From positions 1-64,000 of the forward strand of contig NZ_JACBNQ010000001.1 of assembly GCF_013403245.1 (NCBI RefSeq): a DNA stretch of 64,000 nucleotides. Reading direction: 5' to 3'. The position numbers were made by a program, and so were the translations under genes. Below are positions 16,711 to 27,050 of the stretch, in pieces. The notes below the pieces were generated by a model. That model was not told the origin of the DNA and ran no database searches. It saw only the letters and a list, made by a program, of their open reading frames with translations. Position 1 is the stretch's first letter. The number at the start of each line of letters is the position of its first letter. Origin of the DNA: Sedimentibacter hydroxybenzoicus DSM 7310 (GTDB lineage: Bacteria > Bacillota > Clostridia > Tissierellales > Sedimentibacteraceae).

Positions 16711-17943
16711 ATGGTATCTAAGAGGAAATATATTCTTACGATTATCGTGGTTGTATTTGTAACTGCTTTTTTAACCTTTACCTTGGGTAATGTATTTATG
16801 GTAGAGATAGGCAATAAGGTAGTTATATCCGAAGAAGCATACACAAAGATGAAAAATACGTATGAAAAATATGCTAAGCAGGAAAGTATAATGGAGCTGG
16901 CTAAAAGGGAGTTCCTGTATGAAGCGGATGAGGAAAAAATGCTTGAGGGAGCTTTAGAGGGAACGTTAAAAGCTTTAGGTGACCCTTATACCCAGTTTAT
17001 GAATAAAGAAGAATTTAGCGCACTTATGCAGGATACTGAAGGATCATATGAAGGAATAGGTGTTTATATAACTGAAAGTGATGATAACAGAATCATGGTT
17101 GTATCTCCAATAGAAGATACTCCTGCAGAGAAGGCAGGGTTAAAAACCGGCGATAAAATTATAAAAATTAACGGTACCGAATATACGGCAAGTCAGATAA
17201 AGCAGGCAGTAAATGTCATGAAGGGTATGCCGGGCACAAGTGTAACCTTGACTGTACAAAGAGAAAATGCGGATGGAAGCAAGGATGTTTCGGATTTAGT
17301 TATCAACAGAGAAACAATCAGGATTAAGACTATAAAATCTTCAATGCTTGATGACAATATCGGATATATAAGAATTACAACATTTGATTTGCAAACTGCA
17401 AAGGATTTTGAAGCTGCATATGCAGATTTGAAAAGTAAAGGCATGAAGGGCTTAGTAATTGATTTAAGGTATAATCCGGGAGGCATTATAGATGCGACGG
17501 TTGATATTTCCGATATGTTTATGGGTGAAGGAATAATTACTTATACCAAGACAAAAGCAGGAGACATTAAGCATTTCAAATCTGATGCAAAATCAGAAGA
17601 CATACCGATAGTTTTATTAATAAATGATGGAAGCGCAAGCGCTTCTGAAATTATGGCAGGTGCAATGAAAGATACCGGCAGAGCAACTTTGATCGGAACG
17701 AAGACCTTCGGTAAGGGAATAGTTCAGAGCGTTCAACAATTTGGAAATCAAGGTGAAGGTGTTAAAATGACGGTGTCTGAGTATTTTACTCCAAATGGAG
17801 TTAATATTCACGGTATTGGAATAGAGCCGGATATTGAAATAGAATTGCCTGAGGATGCTCAGGGCTACGGATTTGAATTCTATGATACCGACAACCAGCT
17901 TAAAAAAGCAGTTGAGGTTTTAAAAGAAAAAGCTAATCAATAA
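16711..17943 (+). CDS. S41-family carboxy-terminal processing protease
   Basis: A 410-residue protein. The N-terminus has one transmembrane segment (ILTIIVVVFVTAFLTFTL, residues 7-24) that anchors it outside the membrane. A PDZ domain spans about 110-190 (GSYEGIGVYITESDDN through DTPAEKAGLKTGDKIIKING). The S41 core holds the nucleophile Ser310 in GSASASEIMAG and the general base Lys335 in KTFGKGIVQ, the same 25-residue spacing as in CtpB. It clips C-termini of secreted or membrane proteins. No peptidoglycan-binding domain is seen at the C-terminus. Monocistronic; the stop is followed at once by a strong terminator. Confidence 0.92.
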   Translation: MVSKRKYILTIIVVVFVTAFLTFTLGNVFMVEIGNKVVISEEAYTKMKNTYEKYAKQESIMELAKREFLYEADEEKMLEGALEGTLKALGDPYTQFMNKEEFSALMQDTEGSYEGIGVYITESDDNRIMVVSPIEDTPAEKAGLKTGDKIIKINGTEYTASQIKQAVNVMKGMPGTSVTLTVQRENADGSKDVSDLVINRETIRIKTIKSSMLDDNIGYIRITTFDLQTAKDFEAAYADLKSKGMKGLVIDLRYNPGGIIDATVDISDMFMGEGIITYTKTKAGDIKHFKSDAKSEDIPIVLLINDGSASASEIMAGAMKDTGRATLIGTKTFGKGIVQSVQQFGNQGEGVKMTVSEYFTPNGVNIHGIGIEPDIEIELPEDAQGYGFEFYDTDNQLKKAVEVLKEKANQ

Positions 17944-17951
17944 AAAAATTA

Positions 17952-17978
17952 AGCGAGAGCATGTGCTCTCGCTATTTT
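17952..17978 (+). terminator. Rho-independent terminator of ctpA-like gene
   Basis: AGCGAGAGCA (17952-17961) pairs perfectly with TGCTCTCGCT (17964-17973) around TG, then ATTTTG. It lies 8 bases after the stop. Confidence 0.8.
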
Positions 17979-17987
17979 GATGTTTTA

Positions 17988-18103
17988 ACTTACAGCATAA
18001 GCGACTGACACCAAATCAAAGATTTGGGTCATCTGCTTTCACCTCCAGCATAAGCGACTGACACCAAATCAAAGATTTGGTGTCAGTCGCTTATGCTGGA
18101 GGT
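17988..18103. repeat. Palindromic repeat, family A (two copies)
   Basis: The core CAGCATAAGCGACTGACACC occurs at about 17993-18012 and again at 18046-18065. The second copy is the left half of a perfect palindrome: a 30-base arm (18041-18070), loop AAA and its exact complement (18074-18103). The first copy keeps the same beginning and the small inner stem, then diverges. A 24-base identical stretch starting ACTTACAGCATAAGCG occurs here (17988-18011) and at 43001-43024. The palindrome extends into the next gene and provides its stop codon. Confidence 0.85.
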
Positions 18104-18472
18104 GATAAATCTTGTTCCTTGAAATTGCAGTGTTCCACTATCTCCCTCAACCATCATTCCAAATTCATTTGAAGGAACTTTAAGCTCCATACGCTCTCCG
18201 TTGGGCATTTCAAATGTTGCAAAATAGCTGGTACTGCTGCTTGAGTGATGGTGCATATTATCTCCATGATGATGGCGGAGATGTGATACATCATATCGTT
18301 TTGTTACTATTTTAGCTTCTACAGGTATTATTGGCTGCTTGTTATTGTGCATACTGACCGATAAGCTTTTTATAGCAGAAAATATTATTATCCCGAATAC
18401 TAAAAAGAACATTATCGGGAATAAGGTGGACATAATGTTAAATCCGACAAAAGGGTCGTAAAAAGGGCTCAT
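18083..18472 (-). CDS. DUF2500-like membrane protein
   Basis: A 129-residue protein with one transmembrane helix (LFPIMFFLVFGIIIFSAI, about residues 17-34). A small beta domain follows (PVEAKIVTKRYDVSH, YFATFEMPNGERMELKVPSN, GDSGTLQFQGTRF), as in DUF2500/YhhM proteins of unknown function. A His/Ser-rich loop, HLRHHHGDNMHHHSSSS, could bind metal, but DUF2500 members often have variable loops here. The last six residues (TSSISD) and the stop come from the palindromic repeat that ends at 18103, so the original C-terminus has probably been replaced. It lies 11 bases downstream of the transglutaminase-like gene, with GGAGG before the ATG, and is probably co-transcribed. Confidence 0.75.
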   Translation of the reverse strand: MSPFYDPFVGFNIMSTLFPIMFFLVFGIIIFSAIKSLSVSMHNNKQPIIPVEAKIVTKRYDVSHLRHHHGDNMHHHSSSSTSYFATFEMPNGERMELKVPSNEFGMMVEGDSGTLQFQGTRFITSSISD

Positions 18473-18483
18473 TTATTCCTCCA

Positions 18484-20199
18484 TTAATAAATTAAAACTG
18501 TTTTGTCTTTGTCATCCCATAAAACTATTTTGTCTATTGCTTCGCTTATGAATCTTAGAGGTACCATAATTCGATTATTTACTAATTTTGCAGGAGCATC
18601 CAATGCACTTTCCGTACCATTGATATATGCAACATTGCTATCAGCAGGAATTATTATTTTAGTACCCTCATATTCGACTATGGCTGAGTTTGTTTCCGTA
18701 TCCCAGTTTACATTACAGTTTAACACTTCAAAAACTGCTCTTAACGGTACCATTGTCCTGCCGTTTTCGATAAAAGGCCATTGGTTAATTGAGCTAAAGT
18801 TGATATATTGATCATAAACCTTTACGTTTACCGGATTGTCAGGTTTTTTATTTGTTATAAATTCAAATGCATTTGAATTTAAAGCAGCTATGGATACTTT
18901 TTGTTGAAGTCCCTGAAATTCAAAGGTTAAGCTGTAGCTTCCCGGTTTTTTAAAGGTCATTGTACCTTCATAGATACTTATACCTTCATGTTTATATGGA
19001 TAAAGCAGTACATCCTTTGTAATGTTAACCTTTTTATTGCCATATACAGCATATACGCTGAAATTAGCCTTTGTTGCAGTATTGTAAACTTTGTTTACTG
19101 ATTCAAACTCAATACTTTCCGGTGTTTCTTTATAATTAACATATAAATTTAATATTCTATATTCCCCGGAATTATCGGTTTTAAGCGGAGAATCATAGCT
19201 GATAATTGAAACAAAGTCATTTCGAAGCAAACCGGACATCGCAGAATTTACAATGTCCTGAGATATTGAATTGTGAATTCTCACTGAAATCTTCAATGGA
19301 CGATGCTTTATTTTATACGAAAGAATATTTTTTAATTCGTTTTCGCTTTTTGCAGTGTTTACATCATCATAAATGTCGAGACCTGTTTCCATCAGCAATT
19401 TGTTATATGATAATTCTTTTAAAAGAGTATAATAGCTTTTATTTGCTACCGGAAGGTCAAGATTTTCATCAATTATATGGTCTGCTGAAATTTCATTGTC
19501 TGTCAGCATGTAATAATTGTATGAAATTGTGTTTTCATCCGGTAGCGGGTCGTTCCATGTAGTATCAAGATGGAACCAATGACCGCTAAGTTCAACCATA
19601 TTCCATATATGTAATTCGGAATTTCCTGTACCTGTAACTAATTTGACAGGTATATTAAGCTTGTTCAACATGTTGTAGGTTAGCAAAGCGTAACCGTTAC
19701 AAACAGATTTACCCTGAGTAAGCAAATCATAATCGGAATAAAGTAATTTTTTTTCATCATACTTACCATTTAAGATTATGTAATCATGTACTGCTTTAAC
19801 TTTTTCGTGGTCATTCATATATGGGTTTATAATTTCAGATAATATGTTATCAATTTGTTTATCAGCTTGAATTCTTTCTGTCTTAGTAATTATATAATCA
19901 ACATTAACATTAATATTACTTACTCTTTTTGTGCCTTCAATTTCCCATCCCACGGATTTTATATTGGAATTTAAATATGGATCCTTATCAACCACATGTT
20001 TTAATATATCTTCGATATTATCCAATGAACCGGTGTATTTTATATCAAATACTTCGTTATAATCCTTCATTTGTTCGAATAATACATTTTCCAATTCAAG
20101 AAAATTGCTTGCGCTGTAATCAGCTGCATATGTATTTAGTGAAAAAACGGTAGCGGTTGCTATAAATGTGCTTAAGCAAATTGTTAAAAATCTTTTCAT
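18484..20199 (-). CDS. Secreted transglutaminase-like protein with stalk domain
   Basis: A 571-residue protein with a signal peptide ending near TYAADYS (about residue 26). The transglutaminase-like core has its triad in GKSVCNGYALLTYNM (Cys, about residue 168), SELHIWNMVEL (His) and HLDTTWNDP (Asp). A middle region of beta structure has no clear domain. The C-terminal 110 residues hold two copies of the stalk (copper amine oxidase N-terminal-like) motif, ENGRTMVPLRAVFEVL and NNRIMVPLRFISEAI, thought to bind the cell surface. The enzyme type may be a peptide hydrolase rather than a cross-linker. AAGGAAGGTG precedes the start. The first gene of a two-gene minus-strand unit. Confidence 0.85.
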   Translation of the reverse strand: MKRFLTICLSTFIATATVFSLNTYAADYSASNFLELENVLFEQMKDYNEVFDIKYTGSLDNIEDILKHVVDKDPYLNSNIKSVGWEIEGTKRVSNINVNVDYIITKTERIQADKQIDNILSEIINPYMNDHEKVKAVHDYIILNGKYDEKKLLYSDYDLLTQGKSVCNGYALLTYNMLNKLNIPVKLVTGTGNSELHIWNMVELSGHWFHLDTTWNDPLPDENTISYNYYMLTDNEISADHIIDENLDLPVANKSYYTLLKELSYNKLLMETGLDIYDDVNTAKSENELKNILSYKIKHRPLKISVRIHNSISQDIVNSAMSGLLRNDFVSIISYDSPLKTDNSGEYRILNLYVNYKETPESIEFESVNKVYNTATKANFSVYAVYGNKKVNITKDVLLYPYKHEGISIYEGTMTFKKPGSYSLTFEFQGLQQKVSIAALNSNAFEFITNKKPDNPVNVKVYDQYINFSSINQWPFIENGRTMVPLRAVFEVLNCNVNWDTETNSAIVEYEGTKIIIPADSNVAYINGTESALDAPAKLVNNRIMVPLRFISEAIDKIVLWDDKDKTVLIY

Positions 20200-20380
20200 A
20201 CAATCACCTTCCTTACATCGTATCTAATTATATACTTTTTTTGGCAAAAGTTAAAGCTATATTATTTCTTATTGTAAGATAAACAAAATTAATGTATTAT
20301 TATGTATAATTGTTTTAAAATTAAAGCATTACTTTAATTAGACGTTAATTTAATACAAATAGTTCCCAAAAGGAGAAAAA

Positions 20381-20956
20381 ATGTTTAAAAAAATTTTAAA
20401 TGAAATACTTTTAAGTCATAAACCTTCAAAGGGTATATATAAATTGCTGGAAACAGGACAAATAAATGAGATAATCCCTGAATTATTAAAGCTAAAAGGA
20501 TTTGAACAAAAAACACCCTACCATGATAAGGATGTGTTAGAGCATACGATGGCCGTGGTAGATTCAATCGAACCAAGACTGACATTAAGAATGGCGGCAC
20601 TTTTACATGACATATCCAAACCGGATTGCTTTACGGTAGACGAAAAGGGCAGAGGTCATTTTTACGGTCATCACATAAGGTCCGCGGAGGAAAGTGAAAA
20701 AATATTAAAGAGATTAGGTTATGACGATGATTTTATTTCAGATGTCTATATATTGATTAAATACCACTATATAAAGGATATTTCATCAAGTATTAAGGAG
20801 AAAGGCATTAACAAATTCATAAAATCTGTGGGAGAGCATAGAATTGATGATATGCTTAAGCTGGTAGTGGCAGATATGATGGGTAAGCCGGATAACGCAG
20901 GAAATATGGAGGTAGTAGATAAATTAAAAGAATTAATAAAGCAGTACAAGCAATAA
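20381..20956 (+). CDS. HD-domain phosphohydrolase (CCA-enzyme HD-like)
   Basis: A 191-residue protein. The metal-binding HD motif reads HTMAVVDSIEPRLTLRMAAL (first His at about residue 51) followed by LHDISKP (His-Asp), with YGHHIRSAEESEKIL further on. This pattern with GHFYGHH resembles the HD region attached to bacterial tRNA nucleotidyltransferases, but the polymerase part is absent, so this is a stand-alone phosphohydrolase. Substrate unknown; 2',3'-cyclic phosphate or nucleotide phosphatase activity is known for that HD group. AAAAGGAG precedes the ATG. It converges with the NagZ-like gene across a shared terminator. Confidence 0.75.
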   Translation: MFKKILNEILLSHKPSKGIYKLLETGQINEIIPELLKLKGFEQKTPYHDKDVLEHTMAVVDSIEPRLTLRMAALLHDISKPDCFTVDEKGRGHFYGHHIRSAEESEKILKRLGYDDDFISDVYILIKYHYIKDISSSIKEKGINKFIKSVGEHRIDDMLKLVVADMMGKPDNAGNMEVVDKLKELIKQYKQ

Positions 20957-20984
20957 AAAATAAGGGTTTTACCCTTGTTTTTTA
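20955..20984. terminator. Bidirectional terminator
   Basis: AAGGGT-TTT-ACCCTT (20962-20976) is flanked by an A-run on the left and a T-run on the right, so it serves both convergent genes. Confidence 0.75.
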
Positions 20985-22163
20985 TTTAAACAGGCTCATA
21001 TAATACTTCCATTTCAATATTCTCAGAACGGACTCATCAATCCTGTCCATAGAAATTCCTTCTGAGTTTACAGCACTTAATAATGCTTGAAAGCTGTTTT
21101 CAAAATCAGTTACTATGAGCATATCATTACCTGCGGATACAGCAGCTACCTCGGGAGATAATTCTGTCCGAAGCTCCGATATAGCCCCCATTGATAAATC
21201 GTCGGTCATTATTATACCTGTAAATTCCATGTCATATCTTAAAATATCAATAATCTTTTTTGACAATGAAGCGGGAAGCTCCGGGTCAATTGCTTCAATG
21301 ATATTATGGGAAATCAATATACTCTCAGATCCCGATTCTATACCTGCCTTAAAAGGAATGAAGTCATTGCTTATAAACTGCTGATATGGCCGGGTATCTG
21401 TTGCGGAACCGGTATGAGTGTCAACATTGTTTCCATAACCGGGAAAGTGTTTCAGAGACGAAGAAATTCCTTGATTCTTCATTGCTTCAACAACAGTTTT
21501 TATGTACTTTGCAGTTTCTTCGGCATTTTTTCCAAAGCTTCTTTGATATATAAAATCTGTTTCGTCAACGGAGATATCCGCGATAGGTGCTAAATTTAAA
21601 TTAATACCCAGCTCGGATAAAAGCTTAGATTTTTTTACAGTATCTTTTTCAATTTCGTTAAAACCTCCAATTTCATACAGCTCTTGCGGTGACTTAAATC
21701 TTTCGTCGGATAAAAGTGGATTTGAGCTTACTCTTACCACCGTTCCACCTTCTTCATCAACAGCAATTATCATAGGTACAGTGCTGTTGCTCTGACAATA
21801 ATCAATATTATATATAACTTCATTTTTGCTTTTACCTGCAAAATCCTTTCCAAACATAATAAATCCACCGGGATTCATAGATAGGTAAAGATCTAACTGT
21901 TTCTCTTCGGGGTATCTGACTAAGAACATTTGTCCGATTTTTTCTTCTGTGGTCATTTCCATCAGCAATTTTTCAGCCTGCTCATCATATTCATGAAATA
22001 AGCTGTTATTTTTCGGTTCTTCCGGTTCTTCCGGATCTATCGGGACACTTGGTTCTTCAACAGGCGGAGGACCTCCATTATTTTTGTCCGGATTTTTTGG
22101 CTGTTCTATAGACGTGCAACCTGTTAATAAAAAAATCAGCAGATAAATAAATAAATTTTTCAT
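20982..22163 (-). CDS. GH3 beta-N-acetylhexosaminidase lipoprotein (NagZ-like)
   Basis: A 393-residue protein with a lipoprotein signal (LIFLLTGCTS; Cys16 lipid site) followed by a Pro/Glu-rich spacer. The GH3 barrel shows MTTEEKIGQMFLVRYP, PMIIAVDEEGGTVVRVSS, KHFPGYGNNVDTHTGSATD (the catalytic His loop of NagZ-type enzymes) and GIIMTDDLSMGAI (nucleophile Asp). Such enzymes remove GlcNAc from muropeptides during wall recycling; in Gram-positives they act outside the membrane. No second C-terminal domain is present. AGGAG precedes the ATG; monocistronic. Confidence 0.88.
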   Translation of the reverse strand: MKNLFIYLLIFLLTGCTSIEQPKNPDKNNGGPPPVEEPSVPIDPEEPEEPKNNSLFHEYDEQAEKLLMEMTTEEKIGQMFLVRYPEEKQLDLYLSMNPGGFIMFGKDFAGKSKNEVIYNIDYCQSNSTVPMIIAVDEEGGTVVRVSSNPLLSDERFKSPQELYEIGGFNEIEKDTVKKSKLLSELGINLNLAPIADISVDETDFIYQRSFGKNAEETAKYIKTVVEAMKNQGISSSLKHFPGYGNNVDTHTGSATDTRPYQQFISNDFIPFKAGIESGSESILISHNIIEAIDPELPASLSKKIIDILRYDMEFTGIIMTDDLSMGAISELRTELSPEVAAVSAGNDMLIVTDFENSFQALLSAVNSEGISMDRIDESVLRILKWKYYMSLFK

Positions 22164-22266
22164 TTTATGCTCCTATTTAGTGATAGTATTAATATTAACA
22201 TATAGAACCAATTTATTAAATAAAAAATATAGGTTGATGAAAAGACCCACCTGTTTGTTGCCGTTA

Positions 22267-22297
22267 AAACCATGAGAGGTTGCCCTCTCATGGTTTG
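22267..22297 (-). terminator. Terminator of stalk-domain gene
   Basis: AAACCATGAGAGG and CCTCTCATGGTTT form a long perfect hairpin with a short loop. It lies 24 bases past the end of the minus-strand gene at 22321. Confidence 0.7.
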
Positions 22298-22320
22298 ATG
22301 GTTTTATTAATTTGTTTAGC

Positions 22321-23685
22321 TTATTCTTCGGTTTCGGTTTCTTCAGTAGTTTCTTCCTCTGTAGTTTCTTCAGTAGCAGCTTCTTGTGATAATTGCTCTA
22401 AATATTCATTCATTTCAGGAGCATTCAGTGCTTCTTCAGGTATTTCAAAATCTTCAGCATGGTTAACATTTAAAACTTCCATAACCATGGTAGCTTTCAT
22501 GCTCTTTAGCATATCTGATACTTCTTGAGGCATTTCGCCTAACAAGTCAGTCATGCTTCCCATCACAAGCTGAATCATTGTACCTAAATCCATTTCATAT
22601 TTGACAATTTCTTTGGTTTCTTCATCAATGTAAACTATATACTTAGTATCGCCGAAATTTCCGTCTACCAATGCTTTCAATGCTTCATAAGTAGCTTCTT
22701 CCTGTTCATTTGTAGGAGCAGGCATATTTTCTAAGCTTTCACCAAGCATATCTTTATAGATTTCGCCTGACATTGTATATTCTAATCTTAAAAGAGTTCT
22801 GTCTTTGTCTTTGTATTTACCGAAATATTTAACATCCTTTGTATATTTTTCAGCTGTTTCTTTATTTTTTTCAATTGCTTCTTCATCATATTTCAATAAA
22901 TCCCCAAACATTTCATTGGCGATAGTTTGCTTCATCCATGTATATGTGCCATTATTATCCATGCTCATATATTGGTTCATACCATTTTCATCAATTGTCA
23001 TGTACATGTTCATAAAAGGCTGAGACATTTCCTGTCCGGCAATATTCACTAACATATCTGCGTTTATTTTTGCTTTCATAGGATTAACGAATAAAGTCAT
23101 GTACATGTTCATTTTCATATTCATAGTTTGAACACTGCCTGCCGCATCGGGAACATCCAAAGAGATGTCTACTTTAACATCAGCATCGTAGTTTTTCCAA
23201 TCAATTGATTTGTTATTAGCTTCGGTAAATATAGCTTTTGCATCAACAGGAGTTGTAGTAATAACTACTGTTTTTAAGGATGCATCCCACTCTACGCTTG
23301 AACCGAAAGCTTCAATAACGGCTCTTATAGGAAGATATGTTCTACCGTTAACTATTTTCGCCTGAGTATCTGTAGCTTTTTGTTCTCCGTTTACCAATAT
23401 GTAGCTTTGATCAATTGGAACTTCAACCTTAATCTCGTCCTTTTCTGCAATTGCAATACGTTCATCATTATTCCAATCCACAGTTGCTCCGTATGACTCA
23501 AGAGCTTTTCTGAACGGAACAAGAGTTCTACTGTTCTCATCAACGAAAGGATGTCCTGATTCTTCAGTAAATTCAACCTTTTCAGAATCGATTGCAACTA
23601 TTATTTCATTATTTTGTGCAAAAACAGTAGTTGATGATAATACTAACATTAGTATTAAGCTGAGTGTAAAAATTGTTTTTTTCAT
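22321..23685 (-). CDS. Secreted stalk-domain protein with LppX/DUF6612-like region
   Basis: A 454-residue protein with a signal peptide (TLSLILMLVLSSTTVFAQ, cut near residue 24). Residues about 40-150 hold two stalk motifs, SRTLVPFRKALESYGA and NGRTYLPIRAVIEAFGS. Residues about 155-430 form a Met-rich beta region (MNMKMNMYMTLFVNPMKAK, MYMTIDENGMNQYMSMDN) of the DUF6612/LppX type, which may cup hydrophobic ligands. The tail is a Glu/Thr run (EETTEEETTEETETEE). Unlike the other stalk protein at 18484, the stalk is N-terminal. Function unknown; probably surface-associated. AGGAGG precedes the start. Confidence 0.75.
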   Translation of the reverse strand: MKKTIFTLSLILMLVLSSTTVFAQNNEIIVAIDSEKVEFTEESGHPFVDENSRTLVPFRKALESYGATVDWNNDERIAIAEKDEIKVEVPIDQSYILVNGEQKATDTQAKIVNGRTYLPIRAVIEAFGSSVEWDASLKTVVITTTPVDAKAIFTEANNKSIDWKNYDADVKVDISLDVPDAAGSVQTMNMKMNMYMTLFVNPMKAKINADMLVNIAGQEMSQPFMNMYMTIDENGMNQYMSMDNNGTYTWMKQTIANEMFGDLLKYDEEAIEKNKETAEKYTKDVKYFGKYKDKDRTLLRLEYTMSGEIYKDMLGESLENMPAPTNEQEEATYEALKALVDGNFGDTKYIVYIDEETKEIVKYEMDLGTMIQLVMGSMTDLLGEMPQEVSDMLKSMKATMVMEVLNVNHAEDFEIPEEALNAPEMNEYLEQLSQEAATEETTEEETTEETETEE

Positions 23686-23871
23686 AAATTCCCTCCTAAA
23701 AAAATTAGACTGCTTAAGTAAATACTATACTATTGTTAAAGTAAATTCAATGTTTTTTATTTTATATTTTTGGTAATATATGCACAGAAGTACAAAGTAA
23801 ATCTGTTTAATTTTAGTATATTAAGGTATAATTAAATATATGTGGTATATTAATATTTTGAGGTGAAGTAT

Positions 23872-24099
23872 ATGAGCAAAGTTATTGATATAAGCAAAAG
23901 CGTATATGAGTTGTGCAGGGAATACCCCGAACTGCAGGAAATATTGGCAAGCATTGGCTTTAAGGATATAACGCTGCCGGGAATGATTAATACGGCAGGG
24001 AGAATTATGACGCTGACTAAGGGGTCTAAAGCAAAGGGAATACCTATGGAAAAAATTAAAGAAAAATTAATTCAAAGAGGATTTGAAATTAAAGAATAA
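23872..24099 (+). CDS. DUF1858 domain protein
   Basis: A 75-residue protein that is almost only a DUF1858 domain: IDISKSVYELCREYPELQEI, then GFKDITLPGMINTAGRIMTL, with the LxxxGMxNTxG pattern. The family often lies next to DUF438, hybrid-cluster or hemerythrin proteins and is suspected to act in nitrosative or redox stress; the ScdA/RIC N-terminus is related. The ATG at 23872 is preferred (GAGGTGA five bases upstream); a GTG at 23863 lies within that site. The DUF438 gene starts 11 bases after the stop, so the two form an operon. Confidence 0.8.
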   Translation: MSKVIDISKSVYELCREYPELQEILASIGFKDITLPGMINTAGRIMTLTKGSKAKGIPMEKIKEKLIQRGFEIKE

Positions 24100-24110
24100 G
24101 GAGAGATTTT

Positions 24111-25313
24111 ATGAGTGAACATATTAATAACAGGGAATACAGGAAAGAAATAATCAAACAAATTATTAAAGAACTTCATGACGGTAAAAGTGTTGATGAA
24201 GTAAAAAGCAGATTTGAAGAAGCTTTCAAAGGGGTTTCGGCTGTGGAAATTACGGAAGCAGAGCAGGCACTTATCAAGGAAGGACTTCCTATAACAGAGG
24301 TTCAAAGATTGTGCGATGTGCATTCTGCAGTATTTAAGGGTTCTATAGAAGAAATCCACAGAGAATCAGATCCGACTAAAATACCCGGACATCCTGCTAA
24401 TGTGTTGTTTCTTGAAAACAGAGAAATTGAAAAGATAATAGAAAATAAAATTAAACCGTACATAGACAATTTATCGGATAAAGAATCAGTTGAAAAATTA
24501 AAAGACGGCTTTGAGCAGCTATTAAAAATTGACATTCATTATTCTAAAAAGGAAAATTTATTGTTTCCATACATGGAGAAATACGGAATAACAGCACCTC
24601 CAAAGGTTATGTGGGGCGTTGATGATGAAATAAGAGCCGATTTAAAATCAATATATTCTGATTTATCATCCGGACATTTGAATGATGAAATTAAGAAAAG
24701 AATCGAGGAAGCATTAACCCGTGTAAATGAAATGATTTTTAAGGAAGAGAATATAATGATTCCGATGCTTTTGGATGTTATGTCACAGGATGAATGGAAA
24801 ACAGCAGCTGACAACAGCAGTGAAATAGGTCATATGCTCAGATGGGTTCCTGAATGGAAACCGGATGAGGAAGCTAAGGAAGAAATCAAAGAAGAAATGA
24901 GCGAGCCGGGAACAATTACATTACCTTCAGGTATATTTAAAGTAAACGAGTTAACTCATATGCTTAACACTCTGCCTTTTGACATTACATTTGTCGGAAG
25001 TGATGATACGGTAAAATATTTTTCTGAAAGCAGTGAAAGAATTTTCCCAAGACCAAGAACCATAATAGGAAGAAATATATCAAATTGTCATCCCCCTGCA
25101 AGCGTACATATTGTCGAGGAGATTGTAGATGATTTTAAATCAGGTAAAAAGGAACACGAGGATTTCTGGATTAAAATGAAGGATAAATATATACATATAC
25201 GATATTATGCGGTACGTGATGAAAAAGGTAAATATTTAGGAGTGTTGGAAGTATCACAGGATATCAAGCCCATACAGGAGATTACAGGAGAAAAACGATT
25301 AGTAACCGAATAA
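24111..25313 (+). CDS. DUF438 / hemerythrin-like / PAS protein
   Basis: A 400-residue protein with three parts. DUF438 comes first (about residues 12-80, KQIIKELHDGKSVDEVKSRF). Then comes a hemerythrin-like HHE region (about 90-250) with candidate iron ligands in CDVHSAVF, IPGHPANVLFLENRE, IHYSKKENLLFPYMEKYG and FKEENIMIPMLLDV. A C-terminal PAS domain (about 285-390, PFDITFVGSDDTVKYFSESS and GRNISNCHPPASVHIVEEIV) ends with VLEVSQDIKPI. No output domain is attached. A sensor for oxygen, NO or redox state is likely. Second gene after DUF1858; its stop codon merges into a mobile repeat that provides the terminator. Confidence 0.85.
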   Translation: MSEHINNREYRKEIIKQIIKELHDGKSVDEVKSRFEEAFKGVSAVEITEAEQALIKEGLPITEVQRLCDVHSAVFKGSIEEIHRESDPTKIPGHPANVLFLENREIEKIIENKIKPYIDNLSDKESVEKLKDGFEQLLKIDIHYSKKENLLFPYMEKYGITAPPKVMWGVDDEIRADLKSIYSDLSSGHLNDEIKKRIEEALTRVNEMIFKEENIMIPMLLDVMSQDEWKTAADNSSEIGHMLRWVPEWKPDEEAKEEIKEEMSEPGTITLPSGIFKVNELTHMLNTLPFDITFVGSDDTVKYFSESSERIFPRPRTIIGRNISNCHPPASVHIVEEIVDDFKSGKKEHEDFWIKMKDKYIHIRYYAVRDEKGKYLGVLEVSQDIKPIQEITGEKRLVTE

Positions 25314-25430
25314 GGCTGCTTAAAAAGCCCCCTGCGTCGTTGCCACAAGTCGGTCAATCCTCACATATGTCTAATATGCTGCGGTTGCTCGACTTGCGGT
25401 GCCTTGCAGGATGAACTTTTTAAACAGCCT
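25313..25430. repeat. MITE-like inverted-repeat element, 118 bp
   Basis: Imperfect terminal inverted repeats of about 40 bases begin AGGCTGCTTAAAAAG and end CTTTTTAAACAGCCT. CACAAGTCG is mirrored by CGACTTGCG. The centre contains CCTCACATATGTC. The left end overlaps the DUF438 stop codon, and the right end is followed by TTTTTATT, so it now works as a terminator. No open frame. Mobility is inferred from structure; copies elsewhere in the genome would confirm it. Confidence 0.65.
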
Positions 25431-25459
25431 TTTTTATTGTCTGTTATTTTTCATTTGCG

Positions 25460-25488
25460 TTGATTATTTTATGCACCAAGTGTATAAT
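25460..25488 (+). promoter_or_regulatory. Promoter of glycerol kinase gene
   Basis: TTGATT and TATAAT are separated by 17 bases, with transcription starting about 25 bases before the coding start. GGGGTGG is the ribosome site. I see no catabolite-response-like palindrome in the short leader. Confidence 0.6.
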
Positions 25489-25491
25489 TAA

Positions 25492-26991
<1,500 letters not shown>

Positions 26992-27050
26992 AAAAATTAG
27001 AGGACAGTCAGAGGGGACGGTTTTAAAATAATATGGAGGAAATAAATATA

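Noticed and set aside
18240-18310. His-rich loop of the DUF2500-like protein as a dedicated metal-binding protein
   Set aside because: The loop is short and variable in such proteins and there is no metal-transport context; kept only as a remark.
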